From Paracoccus methylarcula (GTDB taxonomy: Bacteria > Pseudomonadota > Alphaproteobacteria > Rhodobacterales > Rhodobacteraceae): a stretch of 64,000 nt of DNA. Location of the stretch: positions 1-64,000 of the forward strand of contig NZ_PXNQ02000012.1 of NCBI RefSeq assembly GCF_003007735.2, in the 5' to 3' direction. The notes under the pieces are model-generated. The model was not told the DNA's origin. It was given only the letters and a program-made list of their open reading frames with translations, and searched no databases. Position numbers and translations under genes: made by a program. Positions 28,207 through 37,012 of the stretch are shown one piece after another. Every line of letters starts with the position of its first letter. The stretch's first letter is position 1.

Positions 28207-28928
28207 TGCAGCCATGCCATCGCCTCTTCGGGCTCGGCAACACTGGGGCGCGGCGGCAGCCGGGGCCGGTCGATCATCACCACCGGCAGGCTCAGATGGC
28301 GGGCGGCGATCAGCTTGGCCTCGGCCCCCGCGCCACCGGAATTCTTGGCGACCAGATGGGTGATGCCATGTTCGCGCATCAATGCCTCGTCCCCCTCTGC
28401 CGTGAAGGGGCCACGGGCGATCACCGCCTCGGCATCCGGCAACGGAAGCGGGCCTTCCGGCGGATCGACCAGCCGCAGCAGGTAATGATGCGGACGGGTG
28501 GCGAAGGGCGCGAGGTTCTGCTTGCCGATGGCGAGGAACACCCGCGCAGGCACATCGGGCAAGGCGCGGGCGGCCCCCTCGGGATCGGCGGCATGGGTCC
28601 AGCGATCCCCCGGCCCGGCGCGCCAAGCCGGACGCTCCAGCGCCAGAAGCGGGGTTCGAACCTCTTCGCAGGCGGTGATCGCGTTACGGCTCATCTGCGC
28701 AGCAAAGGGATGGGTCGCGTCGATCACATGGCTGATCGCCTGATCCCGCAGGTAAGCGGCCAGCCCCGCCGCGCCGCCAAAGCCGCCCACCCGCAGCGGC
28801 AGGGGTTGGGCGGTGGGCGCAAGGGTGCGGCCCGCATAGGAAAACACCGCATCCATGCCCGCATCCGCCAGCAGGCGGGCCATGCGGCTGGCCTCGGTCG
28901 TGCCGCCCAGCAGAAGGATGCGGATCAT
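28173..28928 (-). CDS. cobK: Precorrin-6A reductase
   Basis: NADPH-dependent reductase converting precorrin-6A to precorrin-6B. The 251-residue protein starts ILLLGGTTEASRMARLL and has VIDATHPFAAQMSRNA and GPFTAEGDEALM, all family segments. It is the only cob gene here on the minus strand, lodged between cobJ and cobL and overlapping both: 34 bp tail to tail with cobJ and 2 bp head to head with cobL. Its promoter must therefore lie inside cobL. Confidence 0.93.
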   Translation of the reverse strand: MIRILLLGGTTEASRMARLLADAGMDAVFSYAGRTLAPTAQPLPLRVGGFGGAAGLAAYLRDQAISHVIDATHPFAAQMSRNAITACEEVRTPLLALERPAWRAGPGDRWTHAADPEGAARALPDVPARVFLAIGKQNLAPFATRPHHYLLRLVDPPEGPLPLPDAEAVIARGPFTAEGDEALMREHGITHLVAKNSGGAGAEAKLIAARHLSLPVVMIDRPRLPPRPSVAEPEEAMAWLHQTPSPARRGV

Positions 28929-30116
28929 GGCTGAACCCTGGTTGACGATCATCGGTATCGGCGAGGATGGCTTGGCCGGGCTGCCGGATGCAAGCCGTTC
29001 CGCGCTGGAACGGGCCGAAATCGTCTTTGGCGGCCCCCGGCATCTGTCGCTTGCAGGGGCCGGGGCAAGGGGACGTCCCTGGCCGGTGCCCTTCGACATC
29101 GCCCCGGTGCTGGAATGCCGGGGGCGGCCCGTTGCCGTGCTGGCCTCGGGCGATCCGTTCCATTTCGGCGCGGGAGGGGCCTTGGCCGAGCGGCTGGAGC
29201 CCGGAGAATGGTGCGCCCTGCCCGCGCCGGGCGTGTTCTCGCTCGCCGCCGCGCGATTGGGGTGGCGGCTGGAGCAGACCGCCTGCCTCGGCCTGCATGC
29301 CGCGCCTTTCACCCGCCTGCACCCGTATCTGACGCCGGACTGCCGGATCATCGCCACCCTGCGCGATGGCGCGGCGCCAGTGGCATTGGCGGAATGGCTG
29401 ACCGCACAAGGCGCAGGCGCGATGCGCATGGCGGTGCTGGAACGGCTTGGCGGGGCGCGCGAACGCGTGCGACAGGCCCGCGCAGACAGCTTCGGGCTTG
29501 TGGGCATCGAGGCCCCGGTCGCCGTCGCCCTCTGCGGTGCCGATCTGCCGCGCGGCTTCGGCCTGCCCAATTCGCCGGGACGGCCCGAGGCGGAATTCGC
29601 CCATGACGGCCAGATCACCAAATCGCCCATTCGCGCCCTGACGCTGGCGGCGCTGGCCCCGCGGCGCGGCGCGCTGCTCTGGGATATCGGCGGCGGATCG
29701 GGCGCGGTTTCGGTCGAATGGGCACTGGCCGGAGGCCGTGCCTGCTGCATCGAGCCGCGCCCGGACCGGCTGGCCAATATCCGCGCGAATATCGAGACTT
29801 ACGGTCTGTCCGACCGCATCGAGCCGATCCATGGCGCGGTCCCCGGGGCGCTGGCCGGTCTGTCCGAACCCGATGCCGTATTCGTCGGCGGCGGCGCGAG
29901 CCGGGAGCTGTTCGAGACGCTCTGGCCGCTTCTGCCCGCATCCGCCCGGCTGGTCGCCAATGCCGTGACGCTGGAAACCGAGTCCCTGCTGGCCGATCTG
30001 CATGCCCGTCACGGCGGCAGCCTGAGCAGGATCGAGATCTCCAAGCCGCGCCGCTTGGCCGGATGCGGGGCTGGCACCCCGCCCGCCCGGTGGTGCAATG
30101 GCAGGTGACACGATGA
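28927..30116 (+). CDS. cobL: Precorrin-6B C5,15-methyltransferase (decarboxylating), C-terminus frameshifted as given
   Basis: Bifunctional enzyme with an N-terminal methylase ([27 protein letters not shown]) and a C-terminal SAM-dependent decarboxylating methyltransferase of the CbiT type ([19 protein letters not shown]). In the given frame the end degenerates after SKPRR and stops at 30108. Adding one base near 30049-30052 restores [21 protein letters not shown], a typical CobL end, and a stop at 30116 that overlaps the cobE ATG as ATGA. The start codon overlaps that of divergent cobK. Confidence 0.92.
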
Positions 30117-30466
30117 GGGTCGCGGGGTTCGGCTGCCGCCCGGGCGCACCCATCGAGGCGTTACGCGATGCGCTGACCCGGACCGGAACACAGGATCTCG
30201 CGGCGCTCGCCACCATCCCGGCGCGCGAAGCGGAACTGACCGCTTTCGCCCGAGAACTGGCCTTGCCACTACGCCTGACCGGGGTGGAAGGCATCGCCAC
30301 CCCCACGCGATCCGAGCGCATACAGGCCCTGCACGGCACCGGCTCGATCGCCGAGGCCGCCGCTTTGTCGGCCTGCGAACCGGGCGCACGGATCATCGTC
30401 ACCCGTGTCACCAGCGCCTGCGGGCGCGCCACGGCAGCCATCGCCGAAGACAAGGAAACCCCATGA
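30113..30466 (+). CDS. cobE: Cobalamin biosynthesis protein CobE
   Basis: Small protein of 117 residues matching the C-terminal domain of CbiG ([43 protein letters not shown]). CobE is found in aerobic cob clusters and may bind late corrinoid intermediates; its exact role is unsettled. Overlaps cobL and cobM by 4 bp each. Confidence 0.85.
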   Translation: MRVAGFGCRPGAPIEALRDALTRTGTQDLAALATIPAREAELTAFARELALPLRLTGVEGIATPTRSERIQALHGTGSIAEAAALSACEPGARIIVTRVTSACGRATAAIAEDKETP

Positions 30467-31236
30467 CCGTCCATTTCATCGGCGCCGGTCCCGGCGCGGC
30501 GGATCTCATCACCCTGCGCGGGCGCGACCTGATCGCCGCCTGCCCGGTCTGTCTCTATGCGGGCAGCCTGGTCCCCGAGGCGCTGCTGAGCCATTGCCCG
30601 CCCGGCGCGCGGATCGTGAACACCGCGCCGCTCAGCCTCGATCAGATCATCGACGAGATCGCTTCGGCCCATGCGGCGGGCCATGACGTGGCGCGGCTGC
30701 ATTCGGGCGACCTGTCGGTCTGGTCGGCGATGGGCGAGCAGCTTCGCCGCCTGCGCGCGAAGGGGATTCCCTTCGAGATCACCCCCGGCGTGCCCTCTTT
30801 CGCCGCCGCCGCCGCCGCCTTGCAGTCAGAGCTGACCCTGCCCGGCATTGCCCAATCCGTGGTCCTGACCCGCACGCCCGGCCGCGCCTCGGCCATGCCG
30901 CCGGGCGAGACGTTGACCGGTTTCGCCGCCACCGGCGCGACGCTGGCCATCCACCTGTCGATCCATGCGCTGGCCCGCGTCGTGGCCGATCTGATCCCGC
31001 ATTACGGCCCCGATTGCCCGGTCGCGGTCGTCTGGCGCGCAAGCTGGCCCGATCAGCGGGTGATCCGCTCGACACTGGCGCGGATCGAGGCCGAGGCGGA
31101 AGACATCGACCGCACCGCGCTGATCCTTGTCGGCCCGGCATTGGCGGCGGAAGGGTTCGACGACAGCCGCCTCTATGCCGCCGATTACGACCGCCGTTAC
31201 CGCCCGACCGGCCCCAACCCGAGATTCCCCGAATGA
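30463..31236 (+). CDS. cobM: Precorrin-4 C11-methyltransferase
   Basis: Tetrapyrrole methylase forming precorrin-5. 257 residues with [33 protein letters not shown] and [15 protein letters not shown], as expected for CobM. The end ([15 protein letters not shown]) is also typical. Followed by a repeat-rich gap before cobB. Confidence 0.95.
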   Translation: MTVHFIGAGPGAADLITLRGRDLIAACPVCLYAGSLVPEALLSHCPPGARIVNTAPLSLDQIIDEIASAHAAGHDVARLHSGDLSVWSAMGEQLRRLRAKGIPFEITPGVPSFAAAAAALQSELTLPGIAQSVVLTRTPGRASAMPPGETLTGFAATGATLAIHLSIHALARVVADLIPHYGPDCPVAVVWRASWPDQRVIRSTLARIEAEAEDIDRTALILVGPALAAEGFDDSRLYAADYDRRYRPTGPNPRFPE

Positions 31237-31274
31237 TGCCATTGACCCATATTGCGTGCGTGCGGCCAGTCCCC

Positions 31275-31379
31275 CGTCGCCGGCTGGCTCTTGACCCAGT
31301 GGCGCCCAAACCGGCGACGCCCCTGGATATTTATATGAAGAAGAAGGCGGAAAGGTCTTCTTCTTCACTTAAATATCCA
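31275..31379. repeat. Dispersed repeat, copy C (double, head-to-head cores)
   Basis: Left part is the second module in reverse orientation, bounded by the inverted repeat CGTCGCCGG (31275-31283) and CCGGCGACG (31311-31319). Right part has two core motifs facing each other: GGATATTTA..TGAAGAAGAAG (31325-31346) and CTTCTTCTTCA..TAAATATCC (31357-31378), a 22-bp hairpin with 10-nt loop. It lies between cobM and cobB and could act as a terminator for cobM. Confidence 0.75.
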
Positions 31380-31425
31380 AAATCCAACGCGATAATTACG
31401 CTCAACGCGGCAAGCGAGGTGCTCG

Positions 31426-32778
31426 ATGCCCAATAGCACGTCCCCCCCGGGCCTGCTGATCTCGGCCCCGTCCTCGGGCAGCGGCAAGACGGTGCTGATG
31501 CTGGGGCTGCTGGCGGCGTTTCGCGCGCGCGGCCTGGAAGTTCAGCCCTTCAAGAGCGGGCCGGACTATATCGATCCCGCCTTTCATCTCGCCGCCTCGG
31601 GACGGGCCTCGTTCAACCTGGACACATGGGCCATGAGCGAGGGCCAGATTGCCGCCCATACCGGCGGACGGGAAGCCGACCTGGTGCTGGCCGAGGGCTC
31701 GATGGGCCTGTTCGACGGGGTGGCGAAGCCCGGAGAAACGGGCATCGGCTCCAGCGCCGAGATCGCCGCGCTGATGGGCTGGCCGGTGGTCCTGATCCTC
31801 GATGTCTCGGGGCAGGCGCAATCGGCGGCGGCGGTGGCAAAGGGGTTTGCCAGCTTGCGCCCCGGCCTGCCCTTCGCCGGGGTGGTGCTGAACCGTGTCG
31901 CCTCGCCCCGCCACGAGGCGCTGATCCGCAAGGGCATGGAAGAGGCCGGGATCGCGATGCTGGGCGCCCTGCCCCGGCAAGGCAATATCGAGCTGCCCGA
32001 GCGGCATCTGGGCCTGGTGCAGGCCGAGGAAACCGCCGGGCTGGAGCGTATCCTGCGCCACACAGGGGAGTTCATCGCCGCCCATTGCGACCTGGACGCG
32101 ATCATGGCCGCCGCCGCTGCGCGTGACCTGCCGGACATGGCACCGCACCGGCCGGTGCCGCCCCCGGGCGGGCGGATCGCACTGGCGCGCGACGCGGCGT
32201 TTTCCTTCACCTATCCGCATCTGGTCGCGGAATGGCGGGACCAGGGCGCGACCATCCTGCCCTTCTCGCCCCTGGCCGACGAGGCCCCGGATGACAGCGC
32301 CGATGCCTGCTGGCTGCCCGGCGGGTATCCCGAGCTGCATGCGGGCCGCCTCGCCGCCGCCGAGCATTTCCGCGAGGGGCTGATCCGTTTCGCCCGGACC
32401 CGCCCCGTGCATGGCGAATGTGGCGGCTACATGGCCCTGGGGGCCGGGCTGGTGGATGCGGAAGGGCGGCGGCACCGGATGACCGGTCTGCTGGGATTGG
32501 AGACCAGCTACCAGAAGCGCCGCATGCATCTGGGCTACCGGCTCGCCCGGCTGAACGCGGCCGCCCTGCCCGGCCTCGGCGCAGACGAGGCGCTGCGCGG
32601 GCACGAGTTCCACTATGCCACGATCCTGTCGCAACCCGACGCACCGCTGGCCCGGGTCAGCGACGCGAATGGCGCCGAGGTTCCCGAAACCGGGTCCTAT
32701 CGCGTCACCGAGGGCGGCGGGCAGGTGAGCGGAACCTTTTTCCACCTGATCGCACGCGCGCAGGCGAGGCCGGAATGA
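31426..32778 (+). CDS. cobB: Hydrogenobyrinate (cobyrinate) a,c-diamide synthase
   Basis: Glutamine-dependent amidase. The 450-residue chain has an N-terminal P-loop ATP domain (ISAPSSGSGKTVLMLGLL, FKSGPDYIDPAFH) and a C-terminal class I glutamine amidotransferase domain with the nucleophile Cys in VHGECGGYMALG and the His region HEFHYATI. It starts 190 bp after cobM with a repeat in between, so it may have its own promoter. Stop overlaps cobF (ATGA). Confidence 0.95.
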   Translation: MPNSTSPPGLLISAPSSGSGKTVLMLGLLAAFRARGLEVQPFKSGPDYIDPAFHLAASGRASFNLDTWAMSEGQIAAHTGGREADLVLAEGSMGLFDGVAKPGETGIGSSAEIAALMGWPVVLILDVSGQAQSAAAVAKGFASLRPGLPFAGVVLNRVASPRHEALIRKGMEEAGIAMLGALPRQGNIELPERHLGLVQAEETAGLERILRHTGEFIAAHCDLDAIMAAAAARDLPDMAPHRPVPPPGGRIALARDAAFSFTYPHLVAEWRDQGATILPFSPLADEAPDDSADACWLPGGYPELHAGRLAAAEHFREGLIRFARTRPVHGECGGYMALGAGLVDAEGRRHRMTGLLGLETSYQKRRMHLGYRLARLNAAALPGLGADEALRGHEFHYATILSQPDAPLARVSDANGAEVPETGSYRVTEGGGQVSGTFFHLIARAQARPE

Positions 32779-33533
32779 TCGACCTGACCCTGATCGGGAT
32801 CGGGACCGGCAATCCCGATCACCTGACATTGCAGGCCATCGCCGCGATGCAAGAGGCCGATCTGATCCTGATCCCGCTGAAAGGCGCCGAAAAGGACGAT
32901 CTGGCCGGGCTGCGCCGGGTGATCTGCGGCCGGCATGCCGGGCCCTCCACCCGGATCGCCGAGTTCGCCCTGCCCCGCCGCGACAGTGCCGATCCCGATT
33001 ACCTCGGCGCGGTGGAGCGCTGGCATGATGGCATCGCCGAAGCCTGGCAGGCCGAGATCCGCCGCCATCTTCCCGCTCTCTCGGGCAAGGTGGCGCTGCT
33101 GGTCTGGGGCGATCCTTCGCTTTACGACAGCAGCCTGCGCATCACTGACCGGCTGGCCCGCGACCTGCCGCTGCGCCGCCATGTCATTCCCGGCATCACC
33201 GCGATCCAGGGGCTATGTGCAGCCCATGCGATACCGCTGAACCGGATCGGCGCGCCAGTGCAGATCACCACCGGGCGCCGGTTGCGCGATCATGGCTGGC
33301 CCGAGAGCGCCGATACCGTGGTTGTGATGCTTGACGGTCAATGCTCGTTCCAGGCACTGCCGCCCGAAGGGCTGAACATCTGGTGGGGCGCCTATATCGG
33401 CATGAACGAGCAGATCCTGGACCACGGCCCGCTGACCGAAACCGGCCCGCGCATCATCGACAGCCGCGCCCGCGCCCGCGCTGCCCATGGCTGGATCATG
33501 GACATCTACCTGCTGCGCCGCGACCCCGCCTGA
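32775..33533 (+). CDS. cobF: Precorrin-6A synthase (deacetylating)
   Basis: SAM-dependent methylase acting at C1 of precorrin-5 with loss of acetate, specific to the aerobic pathway. The 252-residue protein shows IGIGTGNPDHLTLQA, VWGDPSLYDSSLRI and VIPGITAIQGL. Coupled to cobB by a 4-bp overlap. It completes the set G, I, J, M, F, K, L, H, B, N in this window. Confidence 0.95.
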   Translation: MIDLTLIGIGTGNPDHLTLQAIAAMQEADLILIPLKGAEKDDLAGLRRVICGRHAGPSTRIAEFALPRRDSADPDYLGAVERWHDGIAEAWQAEIRRHLPALSGKVALLVWGDPSLYDSSLRITDRLARDLPLRRHVIPGITAIQGLCAAHAIPLNRIGAPVQITTGRRLRDHGWPESADTVVVMLDGQCSFQALPPEGLNIWWGAYIGMNEQILDHGPLTETGPRIIDSRARARAAHGWIMDIYLLRRDPA

Positions 33534-33562
33534 CACGGGCCATCGACCCAACCCCTTGCCTC

Positions 33563-33646
33563 GTTCTTCTTCATGAAAATATCCCCGGGGGGAGTCGCGT
33601 GAAGCGCGGCGGGGGCAGGCAGCCCCCGGCCATCGCGGGACGCAGC
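33563..33646 (+). repeat. Dispersed repeat, copy D (hairpin type)
   Basis: TTCTTCTTCATGAAAATATC, CCCGGGG, a spacer, then hairpin CGGGGGC-AGGCA-GCCCCCG and CATCGCGGGACGC, as in copy A. It lies between the convergent cobF and efflux operons. Confidence 0.8.
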
Positions 33647-33658
33647 TCCGCCCACGCC

Positions 33659-34705
33659 CTATTGCCGCGACCGGCCCTCTGTATTCACCTGCACCACGAC
33701 CGAGAGGCCCGGCGCAAGATATTCCGCCATCTCCTGCCCCGGATCGATCGAGATACGGACCGGCAGGCGCTGCGCGATCTTGGTGAAATTGCCGGTGGCG
33801 TTCGAGCCCGCCATCAGGCTGTATTCCGAGGCGGTGGCCGGGGAAAACGCCTCGACCTTGCCGGTAAAGGTCCGGCCCTGCAGCGCATCGACGGTAAAGC
33901 GCACGGTTTCGCCCACGCGCATCCCGTGCAGCCCGGTCTCCTTGAAATTCGCCACGATCCAGACATCCGTGCCGATATGCGAGACCAGCGCGCTGCCCGG
34001 CGTCACATATTGCCCCTCGCGCACCGAGACCTGGCCCAACCGACCGTCGGCGGGGGCACGGATCACGGTATTGTCCAGATCGATCCGCGCCAGTTCGACC
34101 GCCGCCTCGGCGCTGGCGATATCGGCCTTGTTCGCCGACAGCGCGACCCGGGCCGAATTGCCCGCCTCGCGCTGGACATCCAGCTGCGCCTCGGCCTGCG
34201 TCACCGAGGCTCGCGCCTGTTGCAGCGCCAGTTCGGACTGATCGGCCGAGGATTGCGAGGCAACGCCGCGCGTCTGCAACTCTCGCGCGCGATCCCAGCT
34301 TGTCTGCGCCGTCTCCAGCGCCGATTGCGCCGAAGCCAGCCCCGCCTCGTTTGCCCGCAATGTCGCTTGGGCCGAGGCCACTTTCTGCTGCCCGACCTGC
34401 AGTGCGGCCCTGGCGGCGGCAAGCTGCGCCTCGGCCTGGGCCAGTTTCTGGTGATAGATCCGGTCATCGATCCGGGCGATCACATCGCCCTGTTCGACCG
34501 TCTGGAAATCGCTGGCCGCGACCTCGCTGACATAGCCCGAAAGCTGCGGCGCGATGGTGGTGACCTTGCCGCGGATATAGGCGTTCTCGGTTGTCGGCTC
34601 TGCCGGGTGGAAGGGCGGCAGGTGCCAGGCGAAGAGCAGCAGCAGAACCCCGGCGAAGCCGATGACAAGGGCGATGGCGGTGGGCAGGATATGTGATCTG
34701 GTCAT
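33659..34705 (-). CDS. EmrA/HlyD-type membrane fusion protein
   Basis: Periplasmic adaptor of a tripartite efflux pump. 348 residues: one N-terminal membrane segment (AIALVIGFAGVLLLLFAW), a lipoyl-like half (TTENAYIRGKVTTIAPQLSG), a long coiled coil of about 110 residues, and the returning beta domain (TVIRAPADGRLGQVSVREG, GTDVWIVANFKE). ATG overlaps the stop of the transporter gene. Substrate unknown. Confidence 0.92.
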   Translation of the reverse strand: MTRSHILPTAIALVIGFAGVLLLLFAWHLPPFHPAEPTTENAYIRGKVTTIAPQLSGYVSEVAASDFQTVEQGDVIARIDDRIYHQKLAQAEAQLAAARAALQVGQQKVASAQATLRANEAGLASAQSALETAQTSWDRARELQTRGVASQSSADQSELALQQARASVTQAEAQLDVQREAGNSARVALSANKADIASAEAAVELARIDLDNTVIRAPADGRLGQVSVREGQYVTPGSALVSHIGTDVWIVANFKETGLHGMRVGETVRFTVDALQGRTFTGKVEAFSPATASEYSLMAGSNATGNFTKIAQRLPVRISIDPGQEMAEYLAPGLSVVVQVNTEGRSRQ

Positions 34706-36351
34706 GATGCGGATTCCGTCTCGGATATGGCGTCCCGCCCGGATGCGAGGCGCGCGGCCAGCCAGTCGCGGAACACATGCAGAAGCAGGGCGCCCGCGGT
34801 GAAACCGGCAATGAGGAAAATCAGGAAATAGGCGTCGTTATAGGCCAGCACATAGGACTGGCGGCTGGCCTCTTGCGCCAGCGCGGTGACCGCCTGCGCC
34901 TTGCGCGCGGCGGCATCGGGGATCTGCGCGGCCAGCATGGCGGCGCGGGCGGCGATGGCCGAGGCGGTCTGGCTGTCGGTCAGCGTCAACTGTTCCGACA
35001 GGGCCTGCAGATGCGCGGCCTGGCGGTGGTTGATGAAGCTGGTGAACAGGCCCGAGCCCAGCACCCCGCCAAGGCTCTGGGTCGAGATGAAGACGATGAC
35101 GAAGGACAGCAGGTATTGCGGCCCCCGCGCCAGCGCCTTGATCAGCCCGGCCATCATCGCCGGCGGCAGGAACAGCATCCCCGCGAAGGCGATCATCGCC
35201 TGGCTGAGCAGCATCTGCCCGGGCCTTGTATCCACGGTGGACCGGCTGTCCATGAAGGCGCCCGCCATGATCAGGAACAGGGCGACCAGGTGAAACCATT
35301 TCTCGCGCCCCGGCTTGATCCAGGCGATGCAGGCCAGCCCGCCCAGCAGGCTGGCGATGACGATGATGGAAAACAGCGTGACCATCTGCGAGGGCGCCAC
35401 CCCGAGGGCCGAGAACATCCTGGGCGCGCCGCTGCTCTGTTCCGACAGGATCAGCCGGAACAGGAACAGCGTCGCGGTCAGGTGCAGCATGGCCGGGCTG
35501 GTCAGCCAGCGGATATCGATGATCGGCGCCTTGCGGTTCAGCTCGATCATGACCACGCCGGTCAGGGCGGCGACCGAGGCCGCCAGCAGCCAGCCGATCC
35601 AGGGCTCCTCGACCCAGTAATGGATCGGCCCCATGACGAAACCGATGATCAGCCCGCCGAAGCCGCAGGCGATCAGCAGGAAGCTGACGAAATCCAGCGG
35701 CTGGATGACCTTCATCCGCGGCATCGGGCGCAGCGGCAGCAGGTAGACCAGCATCAGCGACAGCATCGCCAGGCCAAGCGCGGTCAGGTGCAGCCATGTC
35801 AGCCCGCCATCGCCGATCAGCGCCGGCGAGACGACCCGCGCCAGCGACGGCCCCGACATGATCACCGCCATCGCCAGCGGCAGGCCGAGCCGCATCTTCC
35901 ATTGCTGGGAAAGCGGTTCCAGCATGTAAAGGAAAGCCAGCGTCGACAGCGACGCAGCGGCTGCGCCCGACAGCAGCTGCACCACCACCGCCGAGCGGAA
36001 ATCGCTGATCCAGACCGAGGCGAAGGCCACCGCGACATAGATCACGATACCGATCTCGGCAAAGCGGCGCAGCCCGAACTGCGTGCGGATCTTGATGAGC
36101 ATGACCGGCAGGGCGGCGCGGGGGATCATGTAGACCGCCATCAGCCAGCTTGCCTGCGTGGTGGTGATGCCCAGGTCCCCGGCGATTTGCGGGATATTGG
36201 ACGAGACGAATCCCTGCCCCAGCCCCTGCGACAGGGCCAGCATCACCGAGGCGCCCATATAGGCAAGCGCGCGCGCCACCGGCAAAGGCGGATGCTGCGG
36301 CGGCGCGGCAGGGGCTGCGGCGGGCGCTGGATGTTGCGGCATATCAATCAT
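34702..36351 (-). CDS. EmrB-type DHA2 family multidrug MFS transporter
   Basis: Inner-membrane proton antiporter of 549 residues with about 14 hydrophobic segments, opening QIAGDLGITTTQASWLMAVYMIP as in EmrB/FarB/QacA relatives. Segment LGSGLFTSFINHRQAAH near the end and a long periplasmic loop of Ala/Gln composition are typical for EmrB. Start ATG 36351 overlaps the marR stop and has GGGCGGAA upstream. Likely pumps a hydrophobic drug or acid. Confidence 0.92.
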   Translation of the reverse strand: MIDMPQHPAPAAAPAAPPQHPPLPVARALAYMGASVMLALSQGLGQGFVSSNIPQIAGDLGITTTQASWLMAVYMIPRAALPVMLIKIRTQFGLRRFAEIGIVIYVAVAFASVWISDFRSAVVVQLLSGAAAASLSTLAFLYMLEPLSQQWKMRLGLPLAMAVIMSGPSLARVVSPALIGDGGLTWLHLTALGLAMLSLMLVYLLPLRPMPRMKVIQPLDFVSFLLIACGFGGLIIGFVMGPIHYWVEEPWIGWLLAASVAALTGVVMIELNRKAPIIDIRWLTSPAMLHLTATLFLFRLILSEQSSGAPRMFSALGVAPSQMVTLFSIIVIASLLGGLACIAWIKPGREKWFHLVALFLIMAGAFMDSRSTVDTRPGQMLLSQAMIAFAGMLFLPPAMMAGLIKALARGPQYLLSFVIVFISTQSLGGVLGSGLFTSFINHRQAAHLQALSEQLTLTDSQTASAIAARAAMLAAQIPDAAARKAQAVTALAQEASRQSYVLAYNDAYFLIFLIAGFTAGALLLHVFRDWLAARLASGRDAISETESAS

Positions 36352-36776
36352 TTCCGCCCCAGTTTCACGATATTCCCGGCGATCCTGTCCAGCACCTCGC
36401 GGGTGCGGGCCAGATCCTCGGGCGCGATCCCCTCCAGCACGTCCGAGCGCAGCTTGCGGCTGAAGGTGGTGATCTGGCTGGCGCGGCCCTGTTCGGTCAG
36501 GAAGACGGCATTCTTGCGTGCATCGCCCTCGATCGGGCGGCGGATGACGAAGCCCCCGGCTTCCAGCGCATCGATCTGGCGCTTCAGCGTCGGCGCCTCG
36601 ATATCCAGCGCGCTTGCCAGCTCGGTCTGCGAGACGCCCTCTTTCCGGGTCAATTCGCTGATGACGCGGGCGCGGGACATGGTCAGCCCCATGTCGCGGG
36701 CGCAATCGTCGTAATGGCGGCGCAGGGTCCGCATGACCTGAAGGAGCGAGTCGATGATGGCGGTGTCGGTTGGCAT
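36348..36776 (-). CDS. MarR family regulator of the efflux operon
   Basis: 142 residues with a winged helix (TMSRARVISELTRKEGVSQTELASALDIEAPTLKRQIDALEAGGFVIRR) and the MarR beta-wing (GDARKNAVFLTEQG). It is the first gene of the operon and has two palindromic sites just upstream, so autorepression relieved by a pump substrate is the likely scheme. Confidence 0.93.
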   Translation of the reverse strand: MPTDTAIIDSLLQVMRTLRRHYDDCARDMGLTMSRARVISELTRKEGVSQTELASALDIEAPTLKRQIDALEAGGFVIRRPIEGDARKNAVFLTEQGRASQITTFSRKLRSDVLEGIAPEDLARTREVLDRIAGNIVKLGRK

Positions 36777-36787
36777 GACGCGATTGC

Positions 36788-36825
36788 TTAGCTTGCTAAT
36801 GATCCGATGAATGTTAGCTAGCTAA
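36788..36825. promoter_or_regulatory. Twin MarR-type operators
   Basis: TTAGCTTGCTAA (36788-36799) and TTAGCTAGCTAA (36814-36825), the second a perfect 12-bp palindrome. Their centres are 26 bp apart and they end 12 bp before the marR start on the minus strand. The local AT-rich stretch may also hold the promoter. Confidence 0.7.
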
Positions 36826-36898
36826 TTAATCATGCCGCCGGGTTCAAGGGCCGGGCGGGGATAAAGATGATGGCGGGATGAATCAGAGTTCGGTGACG

Positions 36899-36963
36899 GC
36901 AGGGGGCCCTGCCCCGCCGCGCGTGCCGCGCGACTCCCCGGGATATTTGGATGAAGAAGAAGC
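36899..36963 (-). repeat. Dispersed repeat, copy E (hairpin type)
   Basis: On the minus strand it reads CTTCTTCTTCATCCAAATAT, CCCGGGG, GC-rich spacer, then a GGCAGG/CCTGCC hairpin. It begins about 50 bp after the stop of the flavin monooxygenase gene, in the same orientation as that gene. Confidence 0.75.
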
Positions 36964-37012
36964 CGCGCGATTGGGATTCGGGCCGGCGGTAATGTCTCCG
37001 CCGGCCATGATC

